Notes: generated from the letters alone by a model not told the origin. A DNA stretch of 64,000 bases from JBGCEZ01 sp045106735 (GCA_045106735.1 JBGCEZ010000069.1:6925-70924), one strand, 5' to 3'; positions 44,137-53,080 are shown, numbered from the stretch's first letter. Translations and numbers: made by a program.

Positions 44137-45900
44137 TCACCAAGAGAGGAGCAAGACGAAGACGCTTTGGAGGACCGTGAATCCGGCGTAGGTGAAGCCC
44201 AGCGTGATCAGGACCCGTCGCCGGAGTGGAGATCGGTGCCACAGCCACGTCCGAGCCGCGGAATGCCGCATGAGCAAGATGACGGCCAGTCCGCTGAGGA
44301 GGGCGAAGCCGGACACCATCAACCCGGGGAGTGCGTCTGACCAGGTGAACGTGAACTGGAATCCACCGATTCCGAGTTGCTGCTGCATGGCCGAATGCGC
44401 CACCCAGATGAGGGTCGAGAGGATCGCCGCGCCGGTGGAGACGATCGTCATGCCCCAGCCGATCACCAGCAAGCCTTCGGCGCCATCGAAGGGTGAACGC
44501 GGTTGATGGATTTCGGCCCGGGCGGCGGTTCCGCACTCGGGGCAGCGATCGCGGCCGGATGGGGCGAGCGGTTGTCGGCACCGCACGCAGCGTGGCCACT
44601 GTTCGGGGTCGAGTTGTTGCAAGATCGCGTCCACCGCGACGCGATTTCGCCGTGGTCGCTGTCGCCGGAGTCGTCGGAAGTTGACGTGCGGCACATCGAT
44701 CACGAGTCCGACGAACAACGTCAAGCACAACATCATTCGCCACACGGCGCCGGGCGAGAGTTGCCGGCTCCAGTCGGTGCTGACCGATCCGCTGGCTCGG
44801 GTGGCCTGAAACGCGATGGCCGCGCAGGCCAGGGCCGATGGCATCACCGGCACGGCCAGCACGGCCCACGCGGCAGCGCCTACGCCCGGGGTGAGGCCAA
44901 TGAGCCAGACCATCCCCGCGAAAATGCCGAACGCGCCCATTGCAGTGCGCACTTCCCGCGGACTCGCTGGTGCATTCGGGTCCTCGTCGGCCGCGAGCAT
45001 CATCGCGGGGCGCCGTGAACGCCGCCCCACCATGCCGACCACGAACAGAACCGTGCCCACCGCAACGGCCGCGCTGGTCACCGCGAACTCCATCCACTCG
45101 ATCGACACGAGCTCGCCGGTGACGGTCCAGGGCGGCCGATCCGCCCGGCCAGCTGACCATCTCACATGCGAATCCGCCCCCAGAACGACGCCAGCTGCGG
45201 CGCCGATGGTGGCTCCTCCGAGCCGGACCAAGGAACTGCTCCGGCGAGCGCGGGCGGCCAGGCAGGCGGGAACCAGCAGGGCGGCGACGGGAGCGAAGAC
45301 GGCGGCGGCGATGATCAATCCCGTCCACCCCCACGAGGACGGCCGGCGGATCCACCAGAGCACGCCAGCCAGCCCGAGCAGCATGGACAATGGAGCAGCG
45401 CTCGGTTCGGCGACCGCACCGACGACCGATGCGGGGACCAATGCCGGCAACAGGGCGAAGATTCGTGGTCTTCCGGCGGCCGCGCACACGTGCGCGAGCA
45501 CGCCGACCACGAGGGCGTCGCCAAGCAGCACGGCGGCCCGCGTGGCCATTGCAGTCGGCGTATCGGCAAGCGCTCGAGCGAGATCGTCCCACAACCCATC
45601 GACGATCTCGATCGATCCGGCGATCCAGGCCAGTCGCATCAAGATGGCGATGCCGACGAGTGGCACGATCCCATCCGCGCGCCACCAGCCGGGGCGCCGC
45701 GGCGCGAGCGGTCCGGTGGCGCGGAGTCCGCGGCGCGGGGTGAAGGCAAGCAACAGACAGGCGGACGCGAGCCCGAAGAGCAACGCATCCGCGCTTCGCG
45801 GGGTGCTCGGCCACGGCGGGGCGAGGCGCGGCCCCGAGGTCGCGGCGAAAAATCCGAGCACGACCCCGAAGAGGACCATGATGCGTCGTGTGATGTGCAT
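44137..45900 (-). CDS. Polytopic membrane protein with central zinc ribbon, unknown function
   Basis: A 587-residue protein with roughly twelve hydrophobic helices. In the last third a soluble loop carries WPRCVRCRQPLAPSGRDRCPECGTAA, a four-Cys zinc ribbon like those in the paralogues at 694-2887, followed by four more helices. The N-terminal half resembles glycosyltransferase-type or mannosyltransferase membrane cores only in helix density; no catalytic motif is seen. It follows the start of NIF3 on the same strand with a 22-bp gap and so may precede it in one transcript. Confidence 0.75.
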   Translation of the reverse strand: MHITRRIMVLFGVVLGFFAATSGPRLAPPWPSTPRSADALLFGLASACLLLAFTPRRGLRATGPLAPRRPGWWRADGIVPLVGIAILMRLAWIAGSIEIVDGLWDDLARALADTPTAMATRAAVLLGDALVVGVLAHVCAAAGRPRIFALLPALVPASVVGAVAEPSAAPLSMLLGLAGVLWWIRRPSSWGWTGLIIAAAVFAPVAALLVPACLAARARRSSSLVRLGGATIGAAAGVVLGADSHVRWSAGRADRPPWTVTGELVSIEWMEFAVTSAAVAVGTVLFVVGMVGRRSRRPAMMLAADEDPNAPASPREVRTAMGAFGIFAGMVWLIGLTPGVGAAAWAVLAVPVMPSALACAAIAFQATRASGSVSTDWSRQLSPGAVWRMMLCLTLFVGLVIDVPHVNFRRLRRQRPRRNRVAVDAILQQLDPEQWPRCVRCRQPLAPSGRDRCPECGTAARAEIHQPRSPFDGAEGLLVIGWGMTIVSTGAAILSTLIWVAHSAMQQQLGIGGFQFTFTWSDALPGLMVSGFALLSGLAVILLMRHSAARTWLWHRSPLRRRVLITLGFTYAGFTVLQSVFVLLLSW

Positions 45901-46148
45901 GCGTTGCGTTCCCCCCTGCGACCCCGCCGGTTCGGATTCTGGTCGCGGTTCGGTGATGATCGGGGAGCGGCCGGCGTTTCACAAGCGTCGCTCACCTGGC
46001 CGATTCCCCGGCGGCTCCTCGGGATCAGCCCGCCGCACGGAACCGGCCCGCTCGCCCCGCCCCGCCCGCCCGATTCGCGTACCGTTTCACGGACGCGTCG
46101 GCTGTCGCCCGTCTCGGCGCCGGCGTCCAGACCGATCTCCGAACCGGA

Positions 46149-47552
46149 GTGCACGCCACCGTGACGAGCCGTACCGCCACCGAATCCACCACCCGCAAGC
46201 ACTTCGTGCTCGACACGAATGTCTTGCTGCACAATCCGGCCGCGATCCAGATGTTCGACGAACACGAGATCGTGATTCCCCTCACGGTGATCGAGGAACT
46301 CGACAACTTCAAGAAGAACAGCGATGACACCGGACGCAACAGCCGGCAGATCATTCGGGCGATCGATGCGCTGCGAGCGGAAGGTCACTTGTTCGATGGC
46401 GTGTCCATCAACGATCGCGGCGGCACCTTGCGCATCGACCGGGGCGTGCCGTCGGCGGACATGCAACTTGATCCGAACGTGGCGGATCACAAGATTCTCG
46501 CGGTGGCCAAGGCACTGGTCGACGCCGGGCAGCGCACCGTCTTTGTGTCCAAGGACATCAATGCACGGGTGAAAGCCGACGCCCTGGGCATTCCGGCCGA
46601 GGACTTTGAAGCGCAGAAGGTCGACGCGGATTGGTTGTACACCGGTTTCAGCATGGCCGACGTCACCGACGCCCTCATTGATGAGCTCTACGACGAACGT
46701 CAATTGCCCATGGAACGCGTGCTGCCGATGGTCCGCGGCCGCGAAGAGAATCCCGACGTCGAATTGCACGCCAATCAGTTCTTGGTGATGCACAGTACGG
46801 ATGATCCGGCGCACTCGGGACTGGCTCGGCGCCTCGGAACAACGGATCACGTGATTCCCGTGACGCGGCCGCGCCGGCCGATCTTCGGCGTCATGGCCCG
46901 CAACGTCGAGCAGACGATGGCGCTCGACTTGTTGTTGGACGACGACGTCAAACTTGTCACCTTGCTCGGTACGGCCGGTACCGGAAAGACATTGCTTGCA
47001 CTGGCCGCCGGCATGCAAGCGGTCTTCAAGGAGCAGCGATTCGACAAGCTCCTCGCCGCTCGGCCGATCATGCCACTCGGTCGCGACATCGGATACCTGC
47101 CGGGCGACAAGGATGAGAAGCTCGCGATGTGGATGCAGCCGATCTTTGACAACCTGATGTATCTCTTGTCAACGCGCGGTTCGCACCTGGAGCAAGCGGA
47201 GAGTCGATCGGCCGAGCAACACATTGATCGCATGCTCGACTCGGACCAGTTGGTCCTCGAACCGTTGACCTACATTCGCGGTCGCAGCATTCCGCATCAG
47301 TTCTTCATCGTGGACGAGGCCCAGAACCTCACGCCCCACGAAGTGAAGACGATCATCAGCCGCGCGGGCGACGGAACGAAGGTCGTGCTGACCGGCGACA
47401 TCAACCAGATCGACAATCCGTATCTGGATGCATCGTCCAACGGGCTGAGTTACACCGTCGAGCGCATGAAGGGTCAGCCGATGGCCGGGCACGTGACGCT
47501 GCAGCGTTCGGAGCGCAGCCAGCTCGCGAGTCTTGCCGCCGAGATTCTGTGA
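46149..47552 (+). CDS. PhoH2-type protein: PIN domain fused to PhoH ATPase
   Basis: A 467-residue fusion. Residues about 16-150 are a PIN nuclease domain (HFVLDTNVLLHNPAAI, TVIEELDNFKK, DHKILAVAKAL, VFVSKDINARVKA, holding the acidic residues). Residues about 230-460 are the PhoH P-loop ATPase (LLGTAGTGKTLLALAAG Walker A, HQFFIVDEAQNLTPHEVKTIISRAG Walker B, VLTGDINQID). PhoH2 proteins couple ATP-driven RNA unwinding with ribonuclease activity. GTG 46149 is used; a second GTG lies 12 bp further in. A toxin-antitoxin partner such as PhoAT is not apparent upstream. Confidence 0.92.
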   Translation: MHATVTSRTATESTTRKHFVLDTNVLLHNPAAIQMFDEHEIVIPLTVIEELDNFKKNSDDTGRNSRQIIRAIDALRAEGHLFDGVSINDRGGTLRIDRGVPSADMQLDPNVADHKILAVAKALVDAGQRTVFVSKDINARVKADALGIPAEDFEAQKVDADWLYTGFSMADVTDALIDELYDERQLPMERVLPMVRGREENPDVELHANQFLVMHSTDDPAHSGLARRLGTTDHVIPVTRPRRPIFGVMARNVEQTMALDLLLDDDVKLVTLLGTAGTGKTLLALAAGMQAVFKEQRFDKLLAARPIMPLGRDIGYLPGDKDEKLAMWMQPIFDNLMYLLSTRGSHLEQAESRSAEQHIDRMLDSDQLVLEPLTYIRGRSIPHQFFIVDEAQNLTPHEVKTIISRAGDGTKVVLTGDINQIDNPYLDASSNGLSYTVERMKGQPMAGHVTLQRSERSQLASLAAEIL

Positions 47553-48108
47553 GCCCGCGATCCCATGATCCCGCGATCCCGTGATCCCGTGATCCCGCGA
47601 TCCCGCGATCTCGCAACTCAGTGACTGGGTGATTCGCTGATCGGGTGATTCGGTGCGTGGCAAACTGGTCGCAGAAGTGCGTAAAAATGCTCATGCGGGC
47701 GAGGGTGGTTGATCGACGAACCATGCAGTCGGGCTGAGGGATTCGCCGACGCTTTGCGTTCCTGATGGTGACGGCGATGACCGATGCACGGTCGACGCGG
47801 TCTCCATGCATCCATCACGGTTCACGTGCTCCCCGAGCTCCACGTCTCGGGCGGGACGGTTGGGCTCCGCGCGGGCGGAGCCGCCGCTTCATCGCCACTT
47901 CATCCTCACTCGGCGTCAATTCGGGCGTCGTGGGTAATTCGGGCGCAGCGCGAATCATTCAGGATCCGTGGGTTCTTGGCAACGTTGAGTTGCCTTCTCT
48001 CGTGGAATGCTCGACGCTCTGTGGTCCGCGCAGTTCTTGCGCCGGATCAAGGAATGCCACGCGCTGCAGCCGGGGTCTTTCCGGGGCACGCGCCACTGAC
48101 AGGATTGT
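47553..48108. other. 555-bp gene-free spacer
   Basis: It follows phoH2 and begins with an 8-bp repeat tract. A strong hairpin, GGCTCCGC-GCGG-GCGGAGCC, lies at 47863-47882 without a U-run. No credible coding frame is seen on either strand. Confidence 0.5.
47557..47612. repeat. 8-bp tandem repeat directly after phoH2
   Basis: Seven octamers of the form gcgatccc/gtgatccc/atgatccc start four bases after the phoH2 stop codon. They fade into related octamers (gtgattcg, ctgatcgg) up to about 47652. Each unit holds a GATC site. Confidence 0.85.
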
Positions 48109-48402
48109 TTGATCGCCACCGTGAATGCCGTCCCCCCCGAATTCGAGTTCAGTGTCCACGCCGCCGGCGAGCGGTGGGAGGTCAGCACGCCGACCGGCCC
48201 GGTGAGCTGCGCGACCCGCTCGGACGCCGCGGCGTTGGCCCGGACGCCCGCCTTGCTGGATCTCGTGGCCGGCGATGTATCGATCGAGCCGTATCGCGCG
48301 GCAATCGAGGCCGCGGTTCGCGTGGCCCGCACGAATGGCTACCGGTCGATCGCCATCGACCACCTGGAGTGTCGCCTCCGCCAGGGGGACGCGGAAGATT
48401 GA
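48109..48402 (+). CDS. Hypothetical 97-residue protein
   Basis: A small soluble protein (EFEFSVHAAGERWEVSTPTGPVSCATRSDAAALARTPALL split over the N-terminal half, then an amphipathic C-terminal half ending in acidic residues). Codon usage and composition look coding. It starts at TTG 48109, or GTG 48121, which would remove four residues. No domain is recognised and its neighbours give no functional hint. Confidence 0.6.
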   Translation: MIATVNAVPPEFEFSVHAAGERWEVSTPTGPVSCATRSDAAALARTPALLDLVAGDVSIEPYRAAIEAAVRVARTNGYRSIAIDHLECRLRQGDAED

Positions 48403-48738
48403 GTGCGGGTGCGTCGGTGCCTGTCCGTAGCGGATTGTGGCCACCCGCCTCCGATCCTCGCCAACCGTCCGCCGAACCCTCGCCAACCGCTCGCCAGCGC
48501 TCGGCCGACTCCTGCCGGTCCCGCATTCTCCCGCTCAAGCTTCTCGCTTGGCCGATGCCAGGAATCGGCAGAACAAATGGCGAGGCCCGCCTGCGGCCTC
48601 CGACCCGCCTGATTCGGCGACTCCGGACGAAATCCCGCCCGGATCGCGGGTCTGGGCGCGAAATCATCGATACGCTCAACCGATTGATCTCTGGGGCACC
48701 GGCGCCCCGCAGCTCGAATCTCTGGGAGAACCACGCGC
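48403..48738. other. 336-bp spacer with an 11-bp periodic tract
   Basis: Positions 48456-48510 contain about five 11-mers (cctcgccaacc, gtccgccgaac, cctcgccaacc, gctcgccagcg, ctcggccgact), clearest as a 22-bp direct repeat. The region upstream of the BI-1 gene should hold its promoter. No gene is seen. Confidence 0.55.
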
Positions 48739-49566
48739 ATGTTGCAGTCCTCGAACCCTGTCCTGTCCGGCGACGCCGACTTCCGCGAGCACTACGGCAC
48801 CATGGCCGGGGGCCGATCGGACGTGGCCACGCTCCAGGGCATCGTCAACCGAACCGCGGCCTTCGCGATCGTCTGCGTGCTGTTTGGCGCCGTCGGCTAC
48901 CACTTCCTGGCCGGCAATCGCAGCCTGACGATGCTGGTGGCCTTCGCCGGTTTCGCCATCACCATGGGCATGGGCTTCGTCATCCGGCGGAATCCGGCCC
49001 TCGCCGCCCCGCTCGGATTCGTCTTTGCCGCCGTGGAAGGCATCTTCCTGGGCGCCGTCACCGGCTCGCTCGACATGGTGCTGCAGAACGTGCTGGGCGA
49101 GAAGAACCCGGTCTTGGCCACGGGCGGACTGGCTCTGCCGGCGTTCATCATCACGATCAGCGTGATGGGCTCCATGCTTGCCCTCTACAGCGCCCGCATC
49201 ATCCGGCCGACCGCCCGTTTCAAGGCGATCATCGGCACGCTCACCATGGCGGTGATGGTGACGTACCTGGCGTCATTCGTGCTGAGCCTCTTCAGCGTCC
49301 AGATCCCGTTCCTCTCGCTCGGTAGCGCCTTCGGCAGCGGCATGGCGCCGCTCATCGGCATGGGCATCAGCCTGCTGTTCCTGGGCATCGCCAGCTTCGC
49401 CCTGATCATGGACTTTGAGCGCTGCGAGCAGATCGTGGAGTCCGGGGCCCCCAAGAACATGGAGTGGTTCGCCGCCTTCGGCCTGATCGTCGGCCTGGCC
49501 TGGGTCTACTTCGAGTCGGTCAAGCTCGCCTTCCGCCTCGCGATCATGTTCGGCAACCGAGACTGA
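48739..49566 (+). CDS. Bax inhibitor-1/YccA-family membrane protein
   Basis: A 275-residue protein with seven hydrophobic helices. It has the family features GDADFREHYGTMAG at the N-terminus, FAAVEGIFLGAVTGSLD, ARIIRPTARFKAIIGTLTMAVMVTYL, and IMDFERCEQIVESGAPKNMEWFAAFGLIVGLAWVYFESVKL. This is the Asp/Glu-rich C-terminal set linked to pH-sensitive calcium leak in the BI-1 superfamily. Its bacterial role is unclear. ATG 48739 is preceded by GGGAGAA about 8 nt upstream. A hairpin follows at 49607-49640. Confidence 0.9.
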   Translation: MLQSSNPVLSGDADFREHYGTMAGGRSDVATLQGIVNRTAAFAIVCVLFGAVGYHFLAGNRSLTMLVAFAGFAITMGMGFVIRRNPALAAPLGFVFAAVEGIFLGAVTGSLDMVLQNVLGEKNPVLATGGLALPAFIITISVMGSMLALYSARIIRPTARFKAIIGTLTMAVMVTYLASFVLSLFSVQIPFLSLGSAFGSGMAPLIGMGISLLFLGIASFALIMDFERCEQIVESGAPKNMEWFAAFGLIVGLAWVYFESVKLAFRLAIMFGNRD

Positions 49567-49606
49567 TCGGCGGCCGCGAGCTCCGCAAACCCGCACGCAC
49601 ACCGCC

Positions 49607-49640
49607 ACGGGCCGTGCCGTCGAACGACGGTGCGGCCCGT
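49607..49640 (+). terminator. Hairpin terminator after the BI-1 gene
   Basis: ACGGGCCG pairs with CGGCCCGT and an inner CGTC with GACG around a GAAC-containing loop, 40 bp after the stop. The following gttgcgttcc is only moderately T-rich, so strength is uncertain. Confidence 0.55.
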
Positions 49641-49759
49641 GTTGCGTTCCACGGGAGGGGCAGGCGTGCGAATGGAAGCCTCGCCGGGGAAGGCGAATTC
49701 ACCGGTTGATCGTGCGTGATCGCCGGCTTCGGCGCGCCAGGCGTGACGAGGCGTGATGG

Positions 49760-50644
49760 ATGGTGGGAGGTTGTTCGGGCTGGCTGCAGCTCTGGGGGAT
49801 AGACTGTCGGAAGTCTTCGGGAGCCCTCGCGATCACTGTTCGATCCCCACATCCGGATTTCGAGATCTACCTCAGATCGCGGCTCCCAGAGGAGTTGCCG
49901 ATCCGGGTTGTCAGCGACGCAATCGGAGCTCTTCAGGCGTTCCTTCGTGACGGAACAGCGGAAGACGACGCCGGCGCGCCAAGTATCGCGCTCCTCAAGA
50001 TCCGCCGGAGTTCGGCGGCGTACCAGTGCGTCGCCCACAGCGCCGACCACGCCATACGGCGACTCCGGCTCGTCGGCGCGGTTGTCGATGCTGCCCGAGA
50101 GGGAGCAGATGTCGAGCATCCCGATCCGCAGGTGATCGGGTCCGCGGTTCCCGCGATTCGAGCGCTCAGTGAGGTGGCGAAGAAGGCGAACTGCGACGTC
50201 GTTCTCCGTCGCCGGAGTGACTCAGGATTCGATGTGATCGCCGAGGTGTCGCCGACCAGCTTCACCGCGGTCCGCGACCACTACACGTCGAGCGGCGACT
50301 CCCAGATCACTGGCGAACTGAAGCGAGTCGGCGGGGCGACTCGGCCTCGCTGCATGATCCGAGTCGCCGGACACAGCTCGGCGATCTACTGCGATGTCAC
50401 CGAGTCTCAAGCGCGAACCTTGGCCAACTACCTGTACTCGCGGGTGGTCCTCGAGGGAAGGGCAACGTGGCTCCGGGCGACCGGCGCCATTCTTGATTTC
50501 AAGGTTCGACGAGTCATTGACTACCGCGTCTCGAAGTTCACCGATGTGCGTCGCCGTCTACGGGAGGCGGGCGCCGCGCGATGGGACGCGCAGCCGAATT
50601 CCGATGCGTTCTTGACCGGAGACTCCGGCGAGGCGGCGGGGTGA
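49760..50644 (+). CDS. Uncharacterised protein coupled to a PIN-domain gene (antitoxin candidate)
   Basis: A 294-residue cytoplasmic protein with no recognised catalytic motif. The C-terminal half has an OB-like pattern: ELKRVGGATRPRCMIRVAG, then YCDVTESQARTLANYLYSR, VVLEGRATWL and GAILDFKVRRV. The N-terminal half contains IRALSEVAKKANCDVVLRRR. Its stop overlaps the PIN start (GTGA), the typical antitoxin-toxin order and coupling, although 294 residues is long for a VapB-type antitoxin. The first 25 residues look unlike the rest, so the true start may lie downstream. Local GC appears slightly lower than in neighbouring genes. Confidence 0.7.
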   Translation: MVGGCSGWLQLWGIDCRKSSGALAITVRSPHPDFEIYLRSRLPEELPIRVVSDAIGALQAFLRDGTAEDDAGAPSIALLKIRRSSAAYQCVAHSADHAIRRLRLVGAVVDAAREGADVEHPDPQVIGSAVPAIRALSEVAKKANCDVVLRRRSDSGFDVIAEVSPTSFTAVRDHYTSSGDSQITGELKRVGGATRPRCMIRVAGHSSAIYCDVTESQARTLANYLYSRVVLEGRATWLRATGAILDFKVRRVIDYRVSKFTDVRRRLREAGAARWDAQPNSDAFLTGDSGEAAG

Positions 50645-51108
50645 TCGCGGCCGTCGACACCAACATTCTCATCTGGTGGGTTCGCGAGACGGCGACTCCC
50701 GGTCAGGAGGAGATGGTCAAGCGAGCAGGCTGGCTCTTCGAGTCCTTCGATGAAGATGAAGTCGAAGTCATGATCGCGTCGATCACGCTCGCGGAGTTTC
50801 TCAGCGGTTCCGACGCAAAGAGCCGTGCCCGCGAGCGGCAGGTGGCCGAAGAGTCGCTCATCGTCCAGCCGTTTGATGCAAGAGCGTCGGAGAAGGCGGC
50901 GGAGCTCTGGGCGATCGGTCGAGGCCTGCCTGAGTATCGGAACGAGCGCAACGTGCTGAAAGCTGATCTGCTGATTGTCGCCGCCGCGGTGACAGGCGGA
51001 GCGTCACGGATCTACTCGCACGACGCGAAGCTCAGAGCGCTTGCTCGCGCAGCGGGGCTCGCGGCGCTTGATCTGCCGACGACTGCCCCGCATCTGTTCT
51101 CCGACTGA
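50641..51108 (+). CDS. PIN-domain ribonuclease (VapC-like toxin candidate)
   Basis: A 155-residue PIN protein starting at GTG 50641. The four acidic positions are intact: AVDTNIL (Asp6), TLAEFLSG (Glu), LKADLLIVAAAV (Asp) and IYSHDAKLRAL (Asp), so Mg2+-dependent RNase activity is expected. GTG is chosen because the PIN fold begins immediately after it. An in-frame start 60 bp upstream would add an Arg-rich stretch within the preceding gene. It overlaps the upstream gene by four bases. VapC-like toxins cut tRNA or rRNA when freed from their antitoxin; target unknown here. Confidence 0.82.
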   Translation: MIAAVDTNILIWWVRETATPGQEEMVKRAGWLFESFDEDEVEVMIASITLAEFLSGSDAKSRARERQVAEESLIVQPFDARASEKAAELWAIGRGLPEYRNERNVLKADLLIVAAAVTGGASRIYSHDAKLRALARAAGLAALDLPTTAPHLFSD

Positions 51109-51391
51109 GTCGCGATTCAGCTCACCGTTCCCGGGCCAGATCGCCGCCAAGTCTCGGCGAACGGTGCTCGAGTTGCTGGCCGCCGACAACGGGGCCGGTC
51201 CATACAGGTCTTCGGCGGTCGCGACAGCGGCTGAGCACTTCGATCGGGAGGGCGTTGAATCCGGATCCGTGAAGCACGTGGACCGAGCCCGCATTGTCCG
51301 TCCGCGTGTCGGCCGGCCCGTGAGACGTCGCGTGAGGGTGATCGGAACGAAGTCACCGACGGCCCTTTCGGATCGCCGGCAACGATCGACG

Positions 51392-52021
51392 TCAGGATCG
51401 GCTGTCTCGTCTCCGGCGACCGCCTCGCCTGATGGCCAAGCCGGCGAAGAACGCGAAACCCGCCGGGCCGGGGATCGGCACGAACCGCATGTCATCGATG
51501 TGGAATGCCCCGCCGAAATCGCCAAGTTCGACGCCGATGATGGGGACGTCGGAGGGCCAGCCGGAAAAGAGTCCGGCTCCCTGTGACCCGCCGAAGCCCT
51601 CGAATGTGGTCCCGTCGGCCAGATGGAATCGGATGACGACGGTTCCGGGATGGTCGAAGGCGATCGCCTGCAACGGGGTATCGAAGGAGATGTTGACCCC
51701 GAGATTTGGTTGGGCGATGGTGATCACCTGAAAGCCGAAACCGTCGTTCGGGAAGAAAGCTTCGTTGTCTTGGGCCACGGCGGTGAACGGGTCCGTTCCA
51801 AAGACGACGCCGTATTCGTCTCGGTACTGGTGCGTGATGGGTGTGCCTTCTTCAAGGCCGACGAAGTCGATGGTCTGCCACGATCCGACTGCATCTTCCC
51901 ACGCTTGTTCGGCCTCAGCGGTCGGGGTGTAGGTGGTGACCACGGCCCCGGAAGCGGCGTTGGCCAGGAACGTTGCGGCGAGTGCGGTCATGGAGAGGGT
52001 CATACACATGCGGATGTTCAT
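51392..52021 (-). CDS. Secreted beta-sandwich protein with VPIPGPA sorting tail (paralogue 1)
   Basis: A 209-residue exported protein: signal peptide (LSMTALAATFLANAASGA), then a domain with AWEDAVGSWQTIDFVGLEEGT, YRDEYGVVFGTDPFTAVAQDN, ISFDTPLQAIAFDHPGTVVIRF, FEGFGGSQGAGLFSG and GVELGDFGGAFHIDDMRF. It ends VPIPGPAGFAFFAGLAIRRGGRRRR, a PEP-CTERM-like signal (motif, short helix, Arg cluster). ATG 52021 precedes the signal peptide; no strong Shine-Dalgarno is seen. It lies 115 bp downstream of its close paralogue on the same strand. Confidence 0.85.
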   Translation of the reverse strand: MNIRMCMTLSMTALAATFLANAASGAVVTTYTPTAEAEQAWEDAVGSWQTIDFVGLEEGTPITHQYRDEYGVVFGTDPFTAVAQDNEAFFPNDGFGFQVITIAQPNLGVNISFDTPLQAIAFDHPGTVVIRFHLADGTTFEGFGGSQGAGLFSGWPSDVPIIGVELGDFGGAFHIDDMRFVPIPGPAGFAFFAGLAIRRGGRRRRDSRS

Positions 52022-52136
52022 TTGAAGTGCCCAATTCCGCGCCCGGTGAATCGAAGGCCCGTGCGGCGCGATGAAGTCCATCGCGCCTGAAAGTCGCCGG
52101 CCGCTCTTTCGAACCGCCGGCGATGAATTGCTCGCG

Positions 52137-52775
52137 TCAGTCACGTCGCATTCGTCGACCGCCCCGCGTCATCGCGGCACAGCCGAAGAACGCGAACGCC
52201 GCTGGTCCAGGGATCGGCACAAGTCGGAAATCGTCGATGTTGAAAGCGCCGCCGAAGTCGCCGACTTCGATTCCGAGGATGGGAACGTCAGACGTCCAGC
52301 CAGAGAACAAGCCGAATCCTGACGACCCGGGGAAGCCCTCGTACGTTGTGCCATCGGCAAGGTCCAGACGTACGAACATGTCGCCTGGATGATCGAAAGC
52401 AATTGATTGCATCGGCGTCTCAAACGTGATGTTCAGTCCAGAACTTGGAAAGTCGATCGTGAGGACTTGGAATCCAAATCCGTCGTTCAGGTAAATAGAT
52501 TCTGAGTCTTGCGCGACCGCGGTGAACGGAACAGTCTCGAAGACAACGCCAAACTCATCGCGGTACTGATCGCTAAGAAGTGTGCCCTCCTCAAGGTCGG
52601 TGAAGTCGATCGTCTGCCAAGATCCGACGGCGTCTTCCCATGCCTCTTGCGCGTTGTCACCGGGGGTGAACTCGGTGATCGTCGCTGCGAAGGAGATTCT
52701 GGTCACGGAAGCAACGAGAGCGACGGCGAGGACTCGTCCACAAGAAGAGCGAGGAAAACTGGGACTGTGACGCAT
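52137..52775 (-). CDS. Secreted beta-sandwich protein with VPIPGPA sorting tail (paralogue 2)
   Basis: A 212-residue close relative of the gene at 51392-52021: signal peptide (RVLAVALVASVTRISFA), AWEDAVGSWQTIDFTDLEEGT, YRDEFGVVFETVPFTAVAQDS, ITFETPMQSIAFDHPG, FPGSSGFGLFSGW and IEVGDFGGAFNIDDFRLVPIPGPAAFAFFGCAAMTRGGRR. ATG 52775 is fixed by AGGAGG 9 nt upstream; an in-frame start further upstream would include the ribosome-binding site. Tandem duplication is evident from the near-identical order of motifs. Confidence 0.87.
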   Translation of the reverse strand: MRHSPSFPRSSCGRVLAVALVASVTRISFAATITEFTPGDNAQEAWEDAVGSWQTIDFTDLEEGTLLSDQYRDEFGVVFETVPFTAVAQDSESIYLNDGFGFQVLTIDFPSSGLNITFETPMQSIAFDHPGDMFVRLDLADGTTYEGFPGSSGFGLFSGWTSDVPILGIEVGDFGGAFNIDDFRLVPIPGPAAFAFFGCAAMTRGGRRMRRD

Positions 52776-52784
52776 GGTGAACTT

Positions 52785-52790
52785 CCTCCT
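52785..52790 (-). promoter_or_regulatory. Consensus Shine-Dalgarno for paralogue 2
   Basis: AGGAGG on the minus strand with 9-nt spacing to ATG 52775. It is one of the strongest ribosome-binding sites in the window and lies just past the end of the dockerin remnant. Confidence 0.8.
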
Positions 52791-52792
52791 TG

Positions 52793-53080
52793 AGTAGCCG
52801 CGACCGCATCGAGGCACGCTTCGAGGGCCGCGGTGTCAGAACCGAACTTGTCGAAACAGTCTTGAACGATCTGTGGAACGGAGTCATGAGTCGTGCAGTC
52901 TCCCCAGTTCGCGAGTACGAGGAGGATGCCGAGGAAGTCGAGTTCACGATCCATCGCGTCGGAGTGGCAAAGCGTTCCGAAGCCGCTCAAGATCTTGAGT
53001 GCGTCGATGATGTCGAACGTGCTGATGAACTCGGGCTGTGGGGCGGCGTTGTCGTCCCGATCTCGATCATGTCGGGCCGA
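52793..53080 (-). pseudogene. Remnant of a dockerin-like C-terminus
   Basis: On the minus strand an open stretch reads DIIDALKILSGFGTLCH, then ELDFLGILLVLANWGDC, then VPQIVQDCFDKFGSDTAALEACLDAVAA. This is the two-unit dockerin-like tail plus the Cys-containing C-terminal helix pair that often ends planctomycete secreted proteins. Here only the tail survives. Upstream sequence to 53266 stays open but shows no domain, and no stop codon follows the tail, so the frame runs into the next gene. The Ca-binding Asp positions of the first unit are largely lost. Probably a decayed 3' end of a lost gene. Confidence 0.45.

Noticed and set aside
47863..47882. GGCTCCGC/GCGGAGCC hairpin as a terminator
   Set aside because: A strong stem but no U-run on either strand and far from the end of phoH2; noted only within the spacer description.
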